DNA of 64,000 nucleotides from Streptomyces platensis. GTDB lineage: Bacteria > Actinomycetota > Actinomycetes > Streptomycetales > Streptomycetaceae. Made by a program: the position numbers and the translations under genes. The notes beneath the pieces are model-generated. The model was not told the origin of the DNA. It searched no databases and saw only the letters and a list, made by a program, of their open reading frames with translations. The stretch is taken from positions 62,001 to 126,000 of the forward strand of contig NZ_CP023691.1 of NCBI RefSeq assembly GCF_008704855.1. The letters are read 5' to 3'. Positions 9,000 through 17,315 of this stretch are shown here, one piece after another (positions within the stretch are counted from its first letter, which is position 1; each line of letters starts with the position of its first letter).

Positions 9000-9763
9000 C
9001 CGCGGCTCCCCGGCAGCACCGTCAGGCGCGAACCGGCCGCGGTCAGCTGCATGCCGGCCCGGTCGGGTCCGTCGTGCCAGGACATCAGGGAACGCAACGG
9101 TGCGGTGACGTCCGGCAGTTCGGCGGTCCGCAGGGCAGCGGTATCCGGGTCGGTGGCTGGCCGCACGGCGGGGTGTCCGCCGCCGGGCTGCCAGCCGGTC
9201 AGCCGGGCCCGGTCGCCGTCCGGGGTGACGACGGCGACGGCGACGGTCAGACGGGTGGCCCGGTCGGGCCCCGCGGGGGGCGGCGTGGGCCAGTGCGCCG
9301 CGGCGACCAGAACACTGGAGCACCGGCCCGACTCCACCATCATCGCCGCGTAGCCGAGGGCGTCGACGCCGCTGGCAGGGCCGGTGAGGGTCAGGGCCGT
9401 GCCGTCCAGGCCGAGGTCGATGCAGAGCCGGCCGGTCAGGGCGTGCGGTGAGTAGTGCAGAAAGCACTGCGGGGCGAGCCACCGGGGTCCGGCGCCGTCC
9501 AGGACCGCCGCGATGTACTGGGCGGTCACGGCCGTGGCGTGGTGTGAGGCGGTGACACAGCCCATCGGCGCGGCCTCGGCCCTGGTGACGCCCGCGTCGG
9601 CGAGGGCCGCTTCGGCCGCCCTGGTGAGCTCCGGGCCCAGGGTGTCCTGCACGGCCAGCGGGATGCGGGGGAAGCCGGCCGGGTCGTCGGGTATGCGGGG
9701 CACCTCGTGCGGGGCGCTGCGCACGGCGGTGGCGGCGATACCCGCCCCGTTATGCGGCCGCAC
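8996..9763 (-). CDS. Half-length ketosynthase-like protein lacking the active-site Cys
   Basis: This 255-residue protein resembles the N-terminal half of a beta-ketoacyl synthase or chain-length factor. The region that would hold the nucleophile reads TGPASGVDALGYAA (about residues 127-140), so Pro sits where Cys is expected, and the later KS histidine motifs are absent. It ends cleanly in an ATGA overlap with the ligase gene, and its GTG start (9763) lies inside the end of the KS gene, so it is a maintained coupled gene and not frameshift debris. It may act as a chain-length-factor-like or scaffold partner for the neighbouring KS. The start is uncertain because the ribosome site is weak. Functional assignment is tentative. 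Confidence 0.7.
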   Translation of the reverse strand: MRPHNGAGIAATAVRSAPHEVPRIPDDPAGFPRIPLAVQDTLGPELTRAAEAALADAGVTRAEAAPMGCVTASHHATAVTAQYIAAVLDGAGPRWLAPQCFLHYSPHALTGRLCIDLGLDGTALTLTGPASGVDALGYAAMMVESGRCSSVLVAAAHWPTPPPAGPDRATRLTVAVAVVTPDGDRARLTGWQPGGGHPAVRPATDPDTAALRTAELPDVTAPLRSLMSWHDGPDRAGMQLTAAGSRLTVLPGSRG

Positions 9764-10934
9764 GGCCGAACACCACCGCAACGTTGGAACCGCCCAGCCC
9801 GCAGGACACGGTGAGGCCCGCGCGCGGCGGGGTGCTCCGGCGCGGCGCACCGAGCGCGAAGTCGAGATGTGACCACTGCTCGGGGACGTCCTCCAGGCCG
9901 AGGGTGGGCAGCACCTCGCCCCGGGCGAGGGTCAAAACGGTCACGATCGCCTCCACGGTTCCCGCCGCGCCCTGGCAGTGGCCGAGCGCGGCTTTCGATC
10001 CGGACACCGGGATCCCGGCGAGCCGGTCGCCGAAGACCCTTTCCAGTGCGTCGAGTTCGGCGACATCGCCGTGGCGGGTGCCGGCCGCGTGCGCGTTGAC
10101 GTAGCCGACGTCGCCAGGGGGCACCGCGGCATCCGACAGCGCCCGGGACACGGCCTTGGCGACGCCTTTCGACGCCGGACGGGCCGCCTGGTCGGCCTCG
10201 TTGCTGCTCCCCCAGCCCCGCAGATACGCATGTGGTGGAGCGGAGTCGTCGCCGGGGTCGGCGTCCAGGACGAGGGCCGCCGCGCATTCGGAGATCCGGA
10301 TGCCGGACCGGCTTCTGCTGAACGGGCGGCAGCCCCCCGGACTGAGGGTCCGCAGCGACGCCAGGCCCTGGAAAGCGGTCTCCGTGATGGTGTCCACCCC
10401 GCAGACCACGGCCCGTTCGGTGACGCCGCTGCGGATCAGATCGGCGCCGACGCCGAGGGCGGCGGCCCCGGCGGCACTGGCGTTGCCCACCGGGAGTACG
10501 GGGCCGTCGAAGCGGACGGCCTCCGCAGGCGGGGCCCAGGCGGGGCGGCAGCTCTCCCGGCTGCCGTCCGCCCAGGCCCGCCACGCCTCGGCCGTCGCAC
10601 AGCCCGCGCTGTCGGTGGTGGCGAGGACGAGTGCGGTGCGGGCCCGGTCGTGGGCGCCGCGCCGAGCGGCGTCGGCGAGGGCCTGGGCCAGCGCGCGGTG
10701 CAGCAGGTACGGGAGCCGCCCGTCGGAGCCCGGGGCGGGCGCGCCGTGCGTATCGGGAACGAACCCGGCGATACGGGCGCCGGTGCCGGAAACATCGAAG
10801 TGCTCGACCGGGCGGAAGTTGCCACCGCCGTTCGCGCACAGCCGCCACAGGGCCTCGGTTCCGGCACCACCGACGCTGAGCACGCCGAGTCCGGTCACGG
10901 CCACCGCCCGCGGGGTGGCGGTCCCGGCCGTCAC
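9750..10934 (-). CDS. Beta-ketoacyl synthase (KAS II fold) with Cys-to-Ser active site
   Basis: This 394-residue FabF-type ketosynthase begins with AVAVTGLGVLS. The nucleophile region reads GNASAAGAAALG, and the position normally occupied by the catalytic Cys is Ser153 (codon AGT). The supporting residues are kept: His282 in NAHAAGTRHGD, Lys314, and His319 in KAALGHCQGAAG, plus the Gly-rich end SCGLGGSN. The GTG start at 10934 overlaps the ACP stop (GTGA). A Ser nucleophile would weaken ordinary thioester transfer but could allow decarboxylation or ester chemistry. It may also need the small KS-like partner. Either way, it is likely to work with the ACPs and FabD/FabG homologues beside it. 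Confidence 0.88.
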   Translation of the reverse strand: MTAGTATPRAVAVTGLGVLSVGGAGTEALWRLCANGGGNFRPVEHFDVSGTGARIAGFVPDTHGAPAPGSDGRLPYLLHRALAQALADAARRGAHDRARTALVLATTDSAGCATAEAWRAWADGSRESCRPAWAPPAEAVRFDGPVLPVGNASAAGAAALGVGADLIRSGVTERAVVCGVDTITETAFQGLASLRTLSPGGCRPFSRSRSGIRISECAAALVLDADPGDDSAPPHAYLRGWGSSNEADQAARPASKGVAKAVSRALSDAAVPPGDVGYVNAHAAGTRHGDVAELDALERVFGDRLAGIPVSGSKAALGHCQGAAGTVEAIVTVLTLARGEVLPTLGLEDVPEQWSHLDFALGAPRRSTPPRAGLTVSCGLGGSNVAVVFGRAAA

Positions 10935-11230
10935 CGGGCATCCCCCGGGAGAACGGTCGCGTGCTCGGTGAGATAGGCGGTGAGGGAGCCGATCGAATCC
11001 GCGATGTCCCACAGTTCGCCGTCGGCGATGCGCTCCACGCCGCATTCCCGTTCCAGTGTCGCGAGGGTGACCACGAGGTCCAGGGAGTCGATGCCCAGAT
11101 CGGAGAACTTCTCCGTGGCGGGGATGGCGCCCGCGAGTTCCGCGCCGACGCGCTCCGCGAGCGTGCGGCGCACCAGTTGTTCGATCCCCGGGGTGGCGGT
11201 GCGAGGTTGCCCCTTGTACGCGTGGCTCAC
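10931..11230 (-). CDS. Acyl carrier protein 1
   Basis: This 99-residue carrier protein has the phosphopantetheine site LGIDSLDLVV, with Ser49 as the attachment residue. The flanking helices are acidic and hydrophobic as in ACPs. I chose the GTG at 11230, which has GGGAG five bases upstream; a second GTG one codon earlier is possible. Its stop overlaps the KS start, placing it directly with the KS for chain building. The N-terminal 15 residues are basic and not part of the ACP fold. Confidence 0.9.
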   Translation of the reverse strand: MSHAYKGQPRTATPGIEQLVRRTLAERVGAELAGAIPATEKFSDLGIDSLDLVVTLATLERECGVERIADGELWDIADSIGSLTAYLTEHATVLPGDAR

Positions 11231-11366
11231 CACGTCTCCCTTCCGTTGGGTAAGCACTCAGGTGCCGGCGCATGCCGGGTCGCGCGCAGCATGCCGCGGT
11301 GCGGGGGCGTCCCGGACGCCGCGGGGCGCGAGCAGCGGGCTGTGCGGCTCCGCGGCGCCCTGCCGT

Positions 11367-11930
11367 TCACCGCAGCGCGCTCTCGTCCGTGCGGCGCAGG
11401 ATTTCGTCCACCGTCTCGTCGGCCCGCTGCTCGGAGGTGTCGAGCCACAGGCCGAGTTCAGCGGTCTCGCGGCGGAAGGCCTCGTTGAGCGATTGCGCCG
11501 TCCAGCCCTCTGCGCCGTACGCCTGCTTGTCCCGGCCTGCGTCGCGGCGGGCTGCCGCGGCCGCGCTCGGCGCGAGCACCACCACGTGCACCGGCCGGGT
11601 GCTGAGCTGGGCCAGGAAGCGTTCGAGATAGCTCCCGAGGAGGTTGTCCTCGGCGATGACGGTGAAGCCGGCGTGGAGATAGGACTCCGCGAGGAACGCC
11701 AGGTGCCGCAGGCGGAGTTCGAACTGGGCAACGGCCTCCCAGCCCGCGTCCGGCTCCATCTCGGCCCGGCCGCCGACCACCATCCGGCGCAGCGCGTCTC
11801 CCTCGATGACGACGGACCGCGAGAAGCGCTCGCCCAGCAGGCGGGCGACGGTGGACTTCCCGCTGCCGCAGATGCCGGTGACGACGAAGAGGCGGGGCGG
11901 CAGCTCGTCGACTGGTGGTGTGCCGCTCAC
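11367..11930 (-). CDS. P-loop small-molecule kinase (chloramphenicol phosphotransferase/AAA_33-like)
   Basis: This 187-residue kinase has Walker A GICGSGKST at residues 19-27. A DALRR motif typical of the chloramphenicol 3-O-phosphotransferase and shikimate/gluconate kinase-like group follows. A hydrophobic strand VVVLAPS comes before the lid region. The GTG start overlaps the stop of the glycosyltransferase gene (GTGA). In a biosynthetic cluster such enzymes either phosphorylate a sugar intermediate or inactivate the product inside the producer. Self-protection is attractive because a secreted PhoX phosphatase is encoded about 14 kb away beside the regulator. The actual substrate cannot be read from sequence. 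Confidence 0.82.
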   Translation of the reverse strand: MSGTPPVDELPPRLFVVTGICGSGKSTVARLLGERFSRSVVIEGDALRRMVVGGRAEMEPDAGWEAVAQFELRLRHLAFLAESYLHAGFTVIAEDNLLGSYLERFLAQLSTRPVHVVVLAPSAAAAARRDAGRDKQAYGAEGWTAQSLNEAFRRETAELGLWLDTSEQRADETVDEILRRTDESALR

Positions 11931-12973
11931 GAGCCGGTGGTGGTCTTGCGGGCGGACGGTGCCGCGGACCGGTAGGTCTCCCAGCGCAGCTCCGGCTCAC
12001 GCAGGGCGGCCAGTTCGACCAGCGCGCGGTTCCCGACGGGTTCCACGGCCTGGAACACCTTCTTGGCGACGCGGGCGCCGGAGTCGCCGAGGACACTCGT
12101 CAGGAAGGGTTTGACCTGCTCGAACAGCAGGTATTGGCGGCCCTTGCGGTTCTTGGTCACCCGCTCCACGTAGGACGGCTTGATGCCGTACTTGTTCGCG
12201 AAGTGGCGCAGCGTGTCCTTGGTCCACTCGTCGCTCCAGCGCAGCATGAAGTACGGCAGGTCGGTGAGGGCGAAGGGCGGCGGCATCCGGTAGGTGATCA
12301 CCGACCGCGGTTCGAACCACACGGTGCCGCCGGCGTCCAGGACGCGCTGGCTGAAGTCGAGGTGTTCGCGGGTGGTGAGCAGCCCCTCGTCCATGCCGCC
12401 GACCGCGTCGAAGATCTCCCGCCGCACCAGGGCGCAGTGGAATTCGATGATGTCGCACTTCTGCCGGTGGAGTTCCTGCTGGGGCACCTCTGCGAGGGGT
12501 TTCATGAAGTGGCGTTGCGTCTGGACGAACTCCCGCTCGCCCCAGGCCCCGGAGAATTCCATGTCGCCACCCGCCATATGCACGGTCTGCTCATGCAGCG
12601 GACCGTGCAGATAGAGCGGCCCGACCATGGCTGCTTTCTCCTCGTCGGCACAGGCGACAAGCGGCTCCAGCCAGTTCTCGGTGTATTCCACGTCATTATC
12701 GAGGAAGACGACGTACTCGCCTTCCGCATAGCGCAGGCCGATGTTGCGTGCACAGTTCGGGGATATGTATTTGTTGACGCGGACGGCGATGATGTCGTGT
12801 TCGTCGGCGATGCGCTTGATGCGGTTCCAGCGGTCGCGCGGAGAGTTCACATCGACGTACACCAGCTGACACGGGATGCTGGTGTACCGGAAGAAACTCG
12901 CCAGCGACTCCTCCGCATAGGAGAACCGCTCGCGGCTTGTGATGATCGCGGTCACCCGGGGCACGGTGTCCAT
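11927..12973 (-). CDS. Family 2 glycosyltransferase
   Basis: This 348-residue GT-A fold glycosyltransferase begins VTAIITSRERFSYAEESL. It carries the acidic metal and nucleotide-sugar motif FLDNDVEY near residue 95, and a later acceptor region with EFHCALVRREIFDAVGGMDEG, typical of GT2 enzymes. No membrane segments are apparent, so it acts in the cytoplasm. The ATG at 12973 follows a purine-rich stretch. It sits between a methyltransferase and the small-molecule kinase, suggesting it glycosylates the scaffold or joins the sugar and acyl parts. GT2 enzymes are more often involved in polysaccharides, so its use here is of interest. The donor and acceptor are unknown. Confidence 0.85.
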   Translation of the reverse strand: MDTVPRVTAIITSRERFSYAEESLASFFRYTSIPCQLVYVDVNSPRDRWNRIKRIADEHDIIAVRVNKYISPNCARNIGLRYAEGEYVVFLDNDVEYTENWLEPLVACADEEKAAMVGPLYLHGPLHEQTVHMAGGDMEFSGAWGEREFVQTQRHFMKPLAEVPQQELHRQKCDIIEFHCALVRREIFDAVGGMDEGLLTTREHLDFSQRVLDAGGTVWFEPRSVITYRMPPPFALTDLPYFMLRWSDEWTKDTLRHFANKYGIKPSYVERVTKNRKGRQYLLFEQVKPFLTSVLGDSGARVAKKVFQAVEPVGNRALVELAALREPELRWETYRSAAPSARKTTTGS

Positions 12974-13018
12974 GTTTCGTCTGTCTCCCGTCGAGTACCT
13001 GGAGCGCGAAGGCCGGCG

Positions 13019-14059
13019 TCAGCCACGCCGGGCGGTCATGAGTGAGTAGTGGCCGTACAGGGGAATGAGTTGGCGGCCGGTGAAACCGGCCTCAGTGAGC
13101 AGACCGGCCAGCTCGGAGGCGGTACGCAGCCGTCCGCCCGACATCGTGGCCAGCGCGAGCGCATAGCCGGCCGCGGTGGCGGACCGCGTCCGGGAGTCGT
13201 CCAGCATCACCTGGTGCACGAGGATCCGGCCGCCGGGGGACAGCGCGGCACGGGCCCGTGCGAGCATCTCGCGGCAGGCGTCGTCGCCCCAGTCGCAGAG
13301 GGTGTCGGCGAAGAGGACCAGGTCCTGTCCGTCGGGCCAGGGGCCGTCGAACATGTCCCGCAGACACAGCCGTACCCGGTCGGCGACTTTTGCCTCCTCG
13401 AGGGTGCGGCGTGCCACGTCCGCCACCGCGGGCAGGTCCAGCACCTGCGCCGTGAGCTGCGGATGCCGCTTGACCAGGGCCACCGCGAAGGTGCCCGCGC
13501 CGCCGGCGACGTCGAGCAGGGTGCCGGCCCCCGCCAGGTCCAGCCGGGCGGCCAGCGCGGCGGCCGGCCCGGTGGAGTGGGCATGCATGGCGGCGGTGAA
13601 CAGGTCGGCGCGGCGCGGGACCCGGCTGTGCGTCTCCCACAGGGCGTGGCCACGGTAGCCGTGGGCCTTGCCCTCCCGTACGGCGAGTTGCACGGCGGTG
13701 CATTTCTCGTCCCAGCCGAGCTGGAGCATCGGCCCCCAGTAGCGGCTCGTGCCGGGAAGGAGGAACGCCCGGGCGGCGGGGGTGAGGTGGTAGGCACCCT
13801 CGTAGACCGTGAGGTAGCCGAGGGCCGCGACCAGGGCGAGCAATACCTCGGTGTTGTACGGGTGGAGCCGCAGGCGGCGGGCCGCCTCGGCGGCACCGAC
13901 CGGACTCCGCACCAGCAGCGGGAACAGCCCGAGGGCGTCGGCCACGGCCAGCGCCGGCAGGTCGTACTGACCCATGAAGGTGGCCATCACCAAGCGGTCG
14001 TCCGGCGCCGCGGCGGCATCTTCCGCACGGCCGGCGGCGTCCGGCGCGGCCGGGTTCAT
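13019..14059 (-). CDS. SAM-dependent O-methyltransferase (plant-OMT type)
   Basis: This 346-residue protein belongs to the acetylserotonin/hydroxyindole O-methyltransferase-like family. It has an N-terminal winged-helix dimerisation domain (about residues 20-110) and a C-terminal Rossmann domain with the SAM loop LLDVAGGAGTFAVAL near residue 165. The later segment GGRILVHQVMLDD is also typical. Its start overlaps the stop of ACP 2 (TGATG). Enzymes of this family methylate phenolic or other hydroxyls on aromatic polyketides, and rarely nitrogen or carbon. Here it could act on an aromatic or sugar hydroxyl of the product. The catalytic general base is not obvious by eye. Confidence 0.9.
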   Translation of the reverse strand: MNPAAPDAAGRAEDAAAAPDDRLVMATFMGQYDLPALAVADALGLFPLLVRSPVGAAEAARRLRLHPYNTEVLLALVAALGYLTVYEGAYHLTPAARAFLLPGTSRYWGPMLQLGWDEKCTAVQLAVREGKAHGYRGHALWETHSRVPRRADLFTAAMHAHSTGPAAALAARLDLAGAGTLLDVAGGAGTFAVALVKRHPQLTAQVLDLPAVADVARRTLEEAKVADRVRLCLRDMFDGPWPDGQDLVLFADTLCDWGDDACREMLARARAALSPGGRILVHQVMLDDSRTRSATAAGYALALATMSGGRLRTASELAGLLTEAGFTGRQLIPLYGHYSLMTARRG

Positions 14060-14361
14060 CAGTGGCCCGCCGGATCGTGCACGCGCCGGGCGATGGCCTC
14101 GACGAGTTCCCCGACGGTGGCGTACCGCGTCGGGTCGATGTCACCGTTCTCGAATGTCAGGTCGTGCTTGCGCTCGAAATAGGTGAAAACATAAGCGAGC
14201 GTGATGGAGTCGAGTCCGAGGTCGGCGAAGGGAGCAGACGCGGTCACCGCGCCCGCCTGCTCCGCAGAGATTTCACACTGCTCTTCCAGTACGTGCCGCA
14301 CTTCTTCGAGAACGGCGTCCGCGTTTTCCTGCCCGACAGCCGTCCGGTCCGCGCCAGCCAT
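14059..14361 (-). CDS. Acyl carrier protein 2
   Basis: This 100-residue carrier protein has the site LGLDSITLAYVF with Ser52 as the phosphopantetheine anchor. The ATG at 14361 follows a strong AAGGAGGG ribosome site. It differs clearly from ACP 1 (DSI rather than DSL, more acidic helix I), so it probably has a separate task such as loading the starter or presenting the finished acyl group to the BtrH-like acyltransferase. It is the first gene after a strong promoter and precedes the methyltransferase, glycosyltransferase and kinase genes. Confidence 0.9.
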   Translation of the reverse strand: MAGADRTAVGQENADAVLEEVRHVLEEQCEISAEQAGAVTASAPFADLGLDSITLAYVFTYFERKHDLTFENGDIDPTRYATVGELVEAIARRVHDPAGH

Positions 14362-14408
14362 GCGAATCCCTCCTTGCCCAAGCAATGGGAATATCGATTC
14401 GAGCCGCG

Positions 14409-14437
14409 ACGCTATAGCCGCCCGAAAGTGATGTCAA
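14409..14437 (-). promoter_or_regulatory. Strong sigma-70-type promoter upstream of ACP 2
   Basis: Read leftward, TTGACA (14437-14432) is followed after 17 bases by TAGCGT (14414-14409), about 48 bases before the ACP 2 start. The same two hexamers with the same spacing occur upstream of the StrR-like regulator, suggesting shared basal control. Confidence 0.6.
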
Positions 14438-14489
14438 CGGAGCCGTTCGGCAACGGGTATTCACCGTGACAGGTTTTCGGGAATGCCTG

Positions 14490-14521
14490 AACCCCCTTGT
14501 GGCCCAGGCTCCCACAGGGTT
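14490..14521 (-). terminator. Possible terminator after the BtrH-like gene
   Basis: AACCCCCTTGTGG and CCACAGGGTT form an imperfect stem with a one-base bulge and a nine-base loop, 25-55 bases beyond the BtrH-like stop and just before the ACP 2 promoter. There is no T-run, so the call is modest. Confidence 0.4.
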
Positions 14522-14544
14522 TCTCCGCTCTTTTTCGGCAGGGG

Positions 14545-15615
14545 TTAGGCGAAGGGGGTTTCGGGCAGTGGACGCCCTTCCCCGAAGCACCAGGCCGTCT
14601 CGCCGCGCAGCCGTCGTACGAGCCGGCTGCCGTCACCCTCGGCCTGCGGCACGGCCGTGTCCGCGCAGGCGCACAGCGCGGCGAGCAGCTCCTCCAGCCG
14701 GTCGGTGAGCACTCGCACCTCCTCGTGCGCCAGGCTGTAGACGCCCTCGGCCTGGTAGCGGTGCAGGCCCATCACCAGCAGTCCGAGCTTCTGCGCGCGC
14801 CGGGCGGCGGCGAGCAGGGCATCGGCCACCGCCTGCACCCGGGCGTCCGTGGCGCCGTCCAGCGCGTGCCCGAGGAGGAACAACTGCGGCTGGATGTCCC
14901 CGAGCACCATCACGTCCAGACCCTTGGCCGCCAGCAGCGGCAGCCGCGCGCCGGACCACACGTCCTGGTGGAAAGCACGGAGTTCCGCGATGTCCTCGGC
15001 GAGGGGGCGCACGGATCCGGCGATGACGTCCTCGGCCAGTTCCCGGGCGTCGCGTCCTCGGGAAGGCGGGGCGATGTGGTCGAAGAGGGCGTAGCGGCTG
15101 CACGCGGCGATGAGGCCGTCGGTGACCGGCAGCCGGCGGGCGTAGCCCTCGTCGGCCGGGGCGTCGGTGTCGAGCAGGTGCAGCCCGGTCGAGTCGAGGC
15201 GGTGAGCGAGGACCATGTGGTGGTGGTAGTGGTGCTCGCCCTCGTAGGGGTCGCCGGGCCAGTGGAAGCCGTCGTACATCAGGACCACGGGACGGCCGTC
15301 GGTGAGCGCCCGCTCGATGGCCGGCCAGGCGTCGGCGCCCTGTTCCTCGTCGGCCCAGCGCAGTCGGCACGCCGGGTAGTCGCTCTCAGGTCCGTACCAC
15401 TCGCCGCGGCGTACCAGGTCCAGCGGGCGGGAGAGCCCCCTGGCCACCTGGGCGGCGTGGTATCCCTCGTGCAGCAGCACGGATTCGACGGACCGCAGGA
15501 AGCAGCCCAGCCCGTCCAGTCCGATGTCCTTCCAGCCCAGTGCGGCCCGCGGGTCGAAGGCGTAGGTGCCGGTTGGTCCCGGATCTCGTGGGACGTCCTT
15601 GGTGAGCTCGCTCAT
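14545..15615 (-). CDS. BtrH-like acyl-ACP:amine acyltransferase
   Basis: This 356-residue protein resembles the butirosin BtrH family, whose N-terminal domain is a papain-like fold. BtrH moves an acyl group from an ACP thioester to an amine of the aminoglycoside core. Visible features fit: an early Gly-Cys segment (LDGLGCFLRSVESVLLHEGY), a conserved YxGxE-like region (WYGPESDY), and a later His-rich stretch (GEHHYHHHMVLAH) likely to supply the catalytic His. The ATG at 15615 has AAGGAG seven bases upstream and overlaps the GMC oxidoreductase stop. In a cluster with dedicated ACPs and aminosugar genes, amide bond formation between the acyl chain and an amino group is the natural role. Family assignment is by recognition, not by search. 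Confidence 0.72.
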   Translation of the reverse strand: MSELTKDVPRDPGPTGTYAFDPRAALGWKDIGLDGLGCFLRSVESVLLHEGYHAAQVARGLSRPLDLVRRGEWYGPESDYPACRLRWADEEQGADAWPAIERALTDGRPVVLMYDGFHWPGDPYEGEHHYHHHMVLAHRLDSTGLHLLDTDAPADEGYARRLPVTDGLIAACSRYALFDHIAPPSRGRDARELAEDVIAGSVRPLAEDIAELRAFHQDVWSGARLPLLAAKGLDVMVLGDIQPQLFLLGHALDGATDARVQAVADALLAAARRAQKLGLLVMGLHRYQAEGVYSLAHEEVRVLTDRLEELLAALCACADTAVPQAEGDGSRLVRRLRGETAWCFGEGRPLPETPFA

Positions 15616-17315
15616 CACACACTCCTTGTGTTGCGCAGGACGGTGGCCATGATCGTGAGGGTGGGGTTGTGGGCGCCCGCTGTGGGGAACAGGCTCCCGT
15701 CGGCGACGAGGACGTTGTCCATGCGGTGCAGCCGTCCGGTGCCGTCGGTGACGCTCGTCCGGGCATCGGTGCCCATCCGCATGCCGCCCAGGGTGTGGAA
15801 GTTGCCCGGTACGGCACCGGGGCCGTCCGGAAAGGCCAGGGAGCGGGTCTCCGGCAGGGCGGCGACCTCGTCGGCGCCGGCGGCGCGCAACAGCTCGGCC
15901 ATCCGGGGCAGGTAGAAGGACTGGGCGGCCAGTTCGTGCCGGTGCGGGGCGTAGGAGATCCGTGGGGCAGGCACGCCCAGCCAGTCCCGCAGCTGCGGGT
16001 CGAGGGCCACGGTGTTGGACCGCTGCGGCAGGTCCTCACCGTGCATCTGGACGCCCAGCAGCCGCTCGCGCAGCGGGCTCTCCCTCAGCAGGCGTTTGAA
16101 GTCACGCCCGAATCCGGCGCCGGTGAGCCGCGGCAGCAGCCGCCGGTAGAGCATCGCCTCCTCGATGCGTCCGGGCGGAGCCGATCCCAGCTCGACGACG
16201 CCACCCCTCAGGTGGGCCAGTCCGGCGTCCCGCGCGGCATCCCGTGCGCCGGGGTGGTCGGGGTCGGCGAAGTCGTCAAGGGCGTGGGTGATGTTGCGGT
16301 TCCGGGGGCTGTGCACCCGCTCGTGGAGGAAGAGACCGTAGCCGACGGAGTACCAGTGGAACATCAGATGGCGGCCGATCAGCCCGTGGGGATCGGGGAG
16401 TTGGGAAAGCAGCGCCAGTCGGCAGGTCTCCACGGCGGAGCCGGCGAGCACGACCAGGTCCGCGGGGGCGCTCCGCCGGACCGGTTCCGGTCCGGTGCAG
16501 TCGAGGTATTCGACGGTGCGGGCCCGCCGGCCGCGATGGGTGACCCGGACCGCGGTGCTCAGCGGCCGGACCTCGGCGCCGGCCCGGACCGCGCGCCGCA
16601 GCGGGGCGAGCGCGCTCCCCCGCGCGAGGGTGACGCAGCCGTATCCGCAGCAGGCGCCGCAGTCGGTGCACACCGGTCTGCCGTCGTAGGGACGGGAGTT
16701 GGCGGCCATCGGCATCGGGTAGGGCCGCAGCCCGAGGTGTCCGGCGGCCTCGGCGATCCGCAGCGACGAGCTCTGCGCAGGGCCGGGAGGCATGGGGAAG
16801 CCGGTGGTGCGCGGGGCATGCCGCAGCGTGAGATCGGCGGGCAGCCGGGCGGCGTCGCCCTGGACGCCGAGCAGCGCCTCCACTTCGTCGTAGTAGGGGG
16901 CCAGCTCCGCGTAACCGAAGGGCCAGTCGGCGATGTCGGCGCCCTCGACGGGGCCGAGCAGGGAGCGTTTGGCGAAGTCGATGTCCCAGTAGCGGGGTGT
17001 CTTGGCGTCCCAGTGCACGGTGCCGCCGCCGACCGCCGCGGGCAGCGCATTGACGAAGCCGATGTGATCGGCGCCCGGCAGCGCCCGGTCACAGTAGCTG
17101 CGGGGCTCGGCCAGGGCATCCGGGAACTCGAAGCGGCGCAGCGGGCCCAGGATCTCGTCCGGGGAGAAGTGGTGGTCCGGGACCGCGGCGGAGAGGTCGG
17201 CGAAGTGGTTGGGACCGCGCTCCAGGACCAGAACGTCCCAGCCCGCTTCGGCCAGCACCATGGCCGCCACCGATCCACCGGGCCCGCTGCCGACCACGAC
17301 GGCCCGCTCACTCAT
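15615..17315 (-). CDS. GMC-family FAD oxidoreductase
   Basis: This 566-residue glucose-methanol-choline oxidoreductase has the FAD site VVGSGPGGSVAAMVLAEAG at the N-terminus. A Cys-rich insert (CTDCGACCGYGC) lies near residue 215, and the C-terminal active site contains GAHNPTLTIMA with the His/Asn pair. Such enzymes oxidise alcohols of sugars or cyclitols to ketones. Its start overlaps the stop of a small gluconate-2-dehydrogenase subunit-3-like gene by eight bases, implying a two-subunit enzyme. No Tat or Sec signal is present in either, so the pair should act in the cytoplasm. A ketone made here could feed one of the aminotransferases. The Cys-rich insert might bind metal. Confidence 0.92.
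   Translation of the reverse strand: MSERAVVVGSGPGGSVAAMVLAEAGWDVLVLERGPNHFADLSAAVPDHHFSPDEILGPLRRFEFPDALAEPRSYCDRALPGADHIGFVNALPAAVGGGTVHWDAKTPRYWDIDFAKRSLLGPVEGADIADWPFGYAELAPYYDEVEALLGVQGDAARLPADLTLRHAPRTTGFPMPPGPAQSSSLRIAEAAGHLGLRPYPMPMAANSRPYDGRPVCTDCGACCGYGCVTLARGSALAPLRRAVRAGAEVRPLSTAVRVTHRGRRARTVEYLDCTGPEPVRRSAPADLVVLAGSAVETCRLALLSQLPDPHGLIGRHLMFHWYSVGYGLFLHERVHSPRNRNITHALDDFADPDHPGARDAARDAGLAHLRGGVVELGSAPPGRIEEAMLYRRLLPRLTGAGFGRDFKRLLRESPLRERLLGVQMHGEDLPQRSNTVALDPQLRDWLGVPAPRISYAPHRHELAAQSFYLPRMAELLRAAGADEVAALPETRSLAFPDGPGAVPGNFHTLGGMRMGTDARTSVTDGTGRLHRMDNVLVADGSLFPTAGAHNPTLTIMATVLRNTRSV

Noticed and set aside
8996..9763. A frameshifted or decayed full-length ketosynthase
   Set aside because: Start and stop are coupled to neighbours, and no downstream remnant with the KS histidine motifs was found in other frames.
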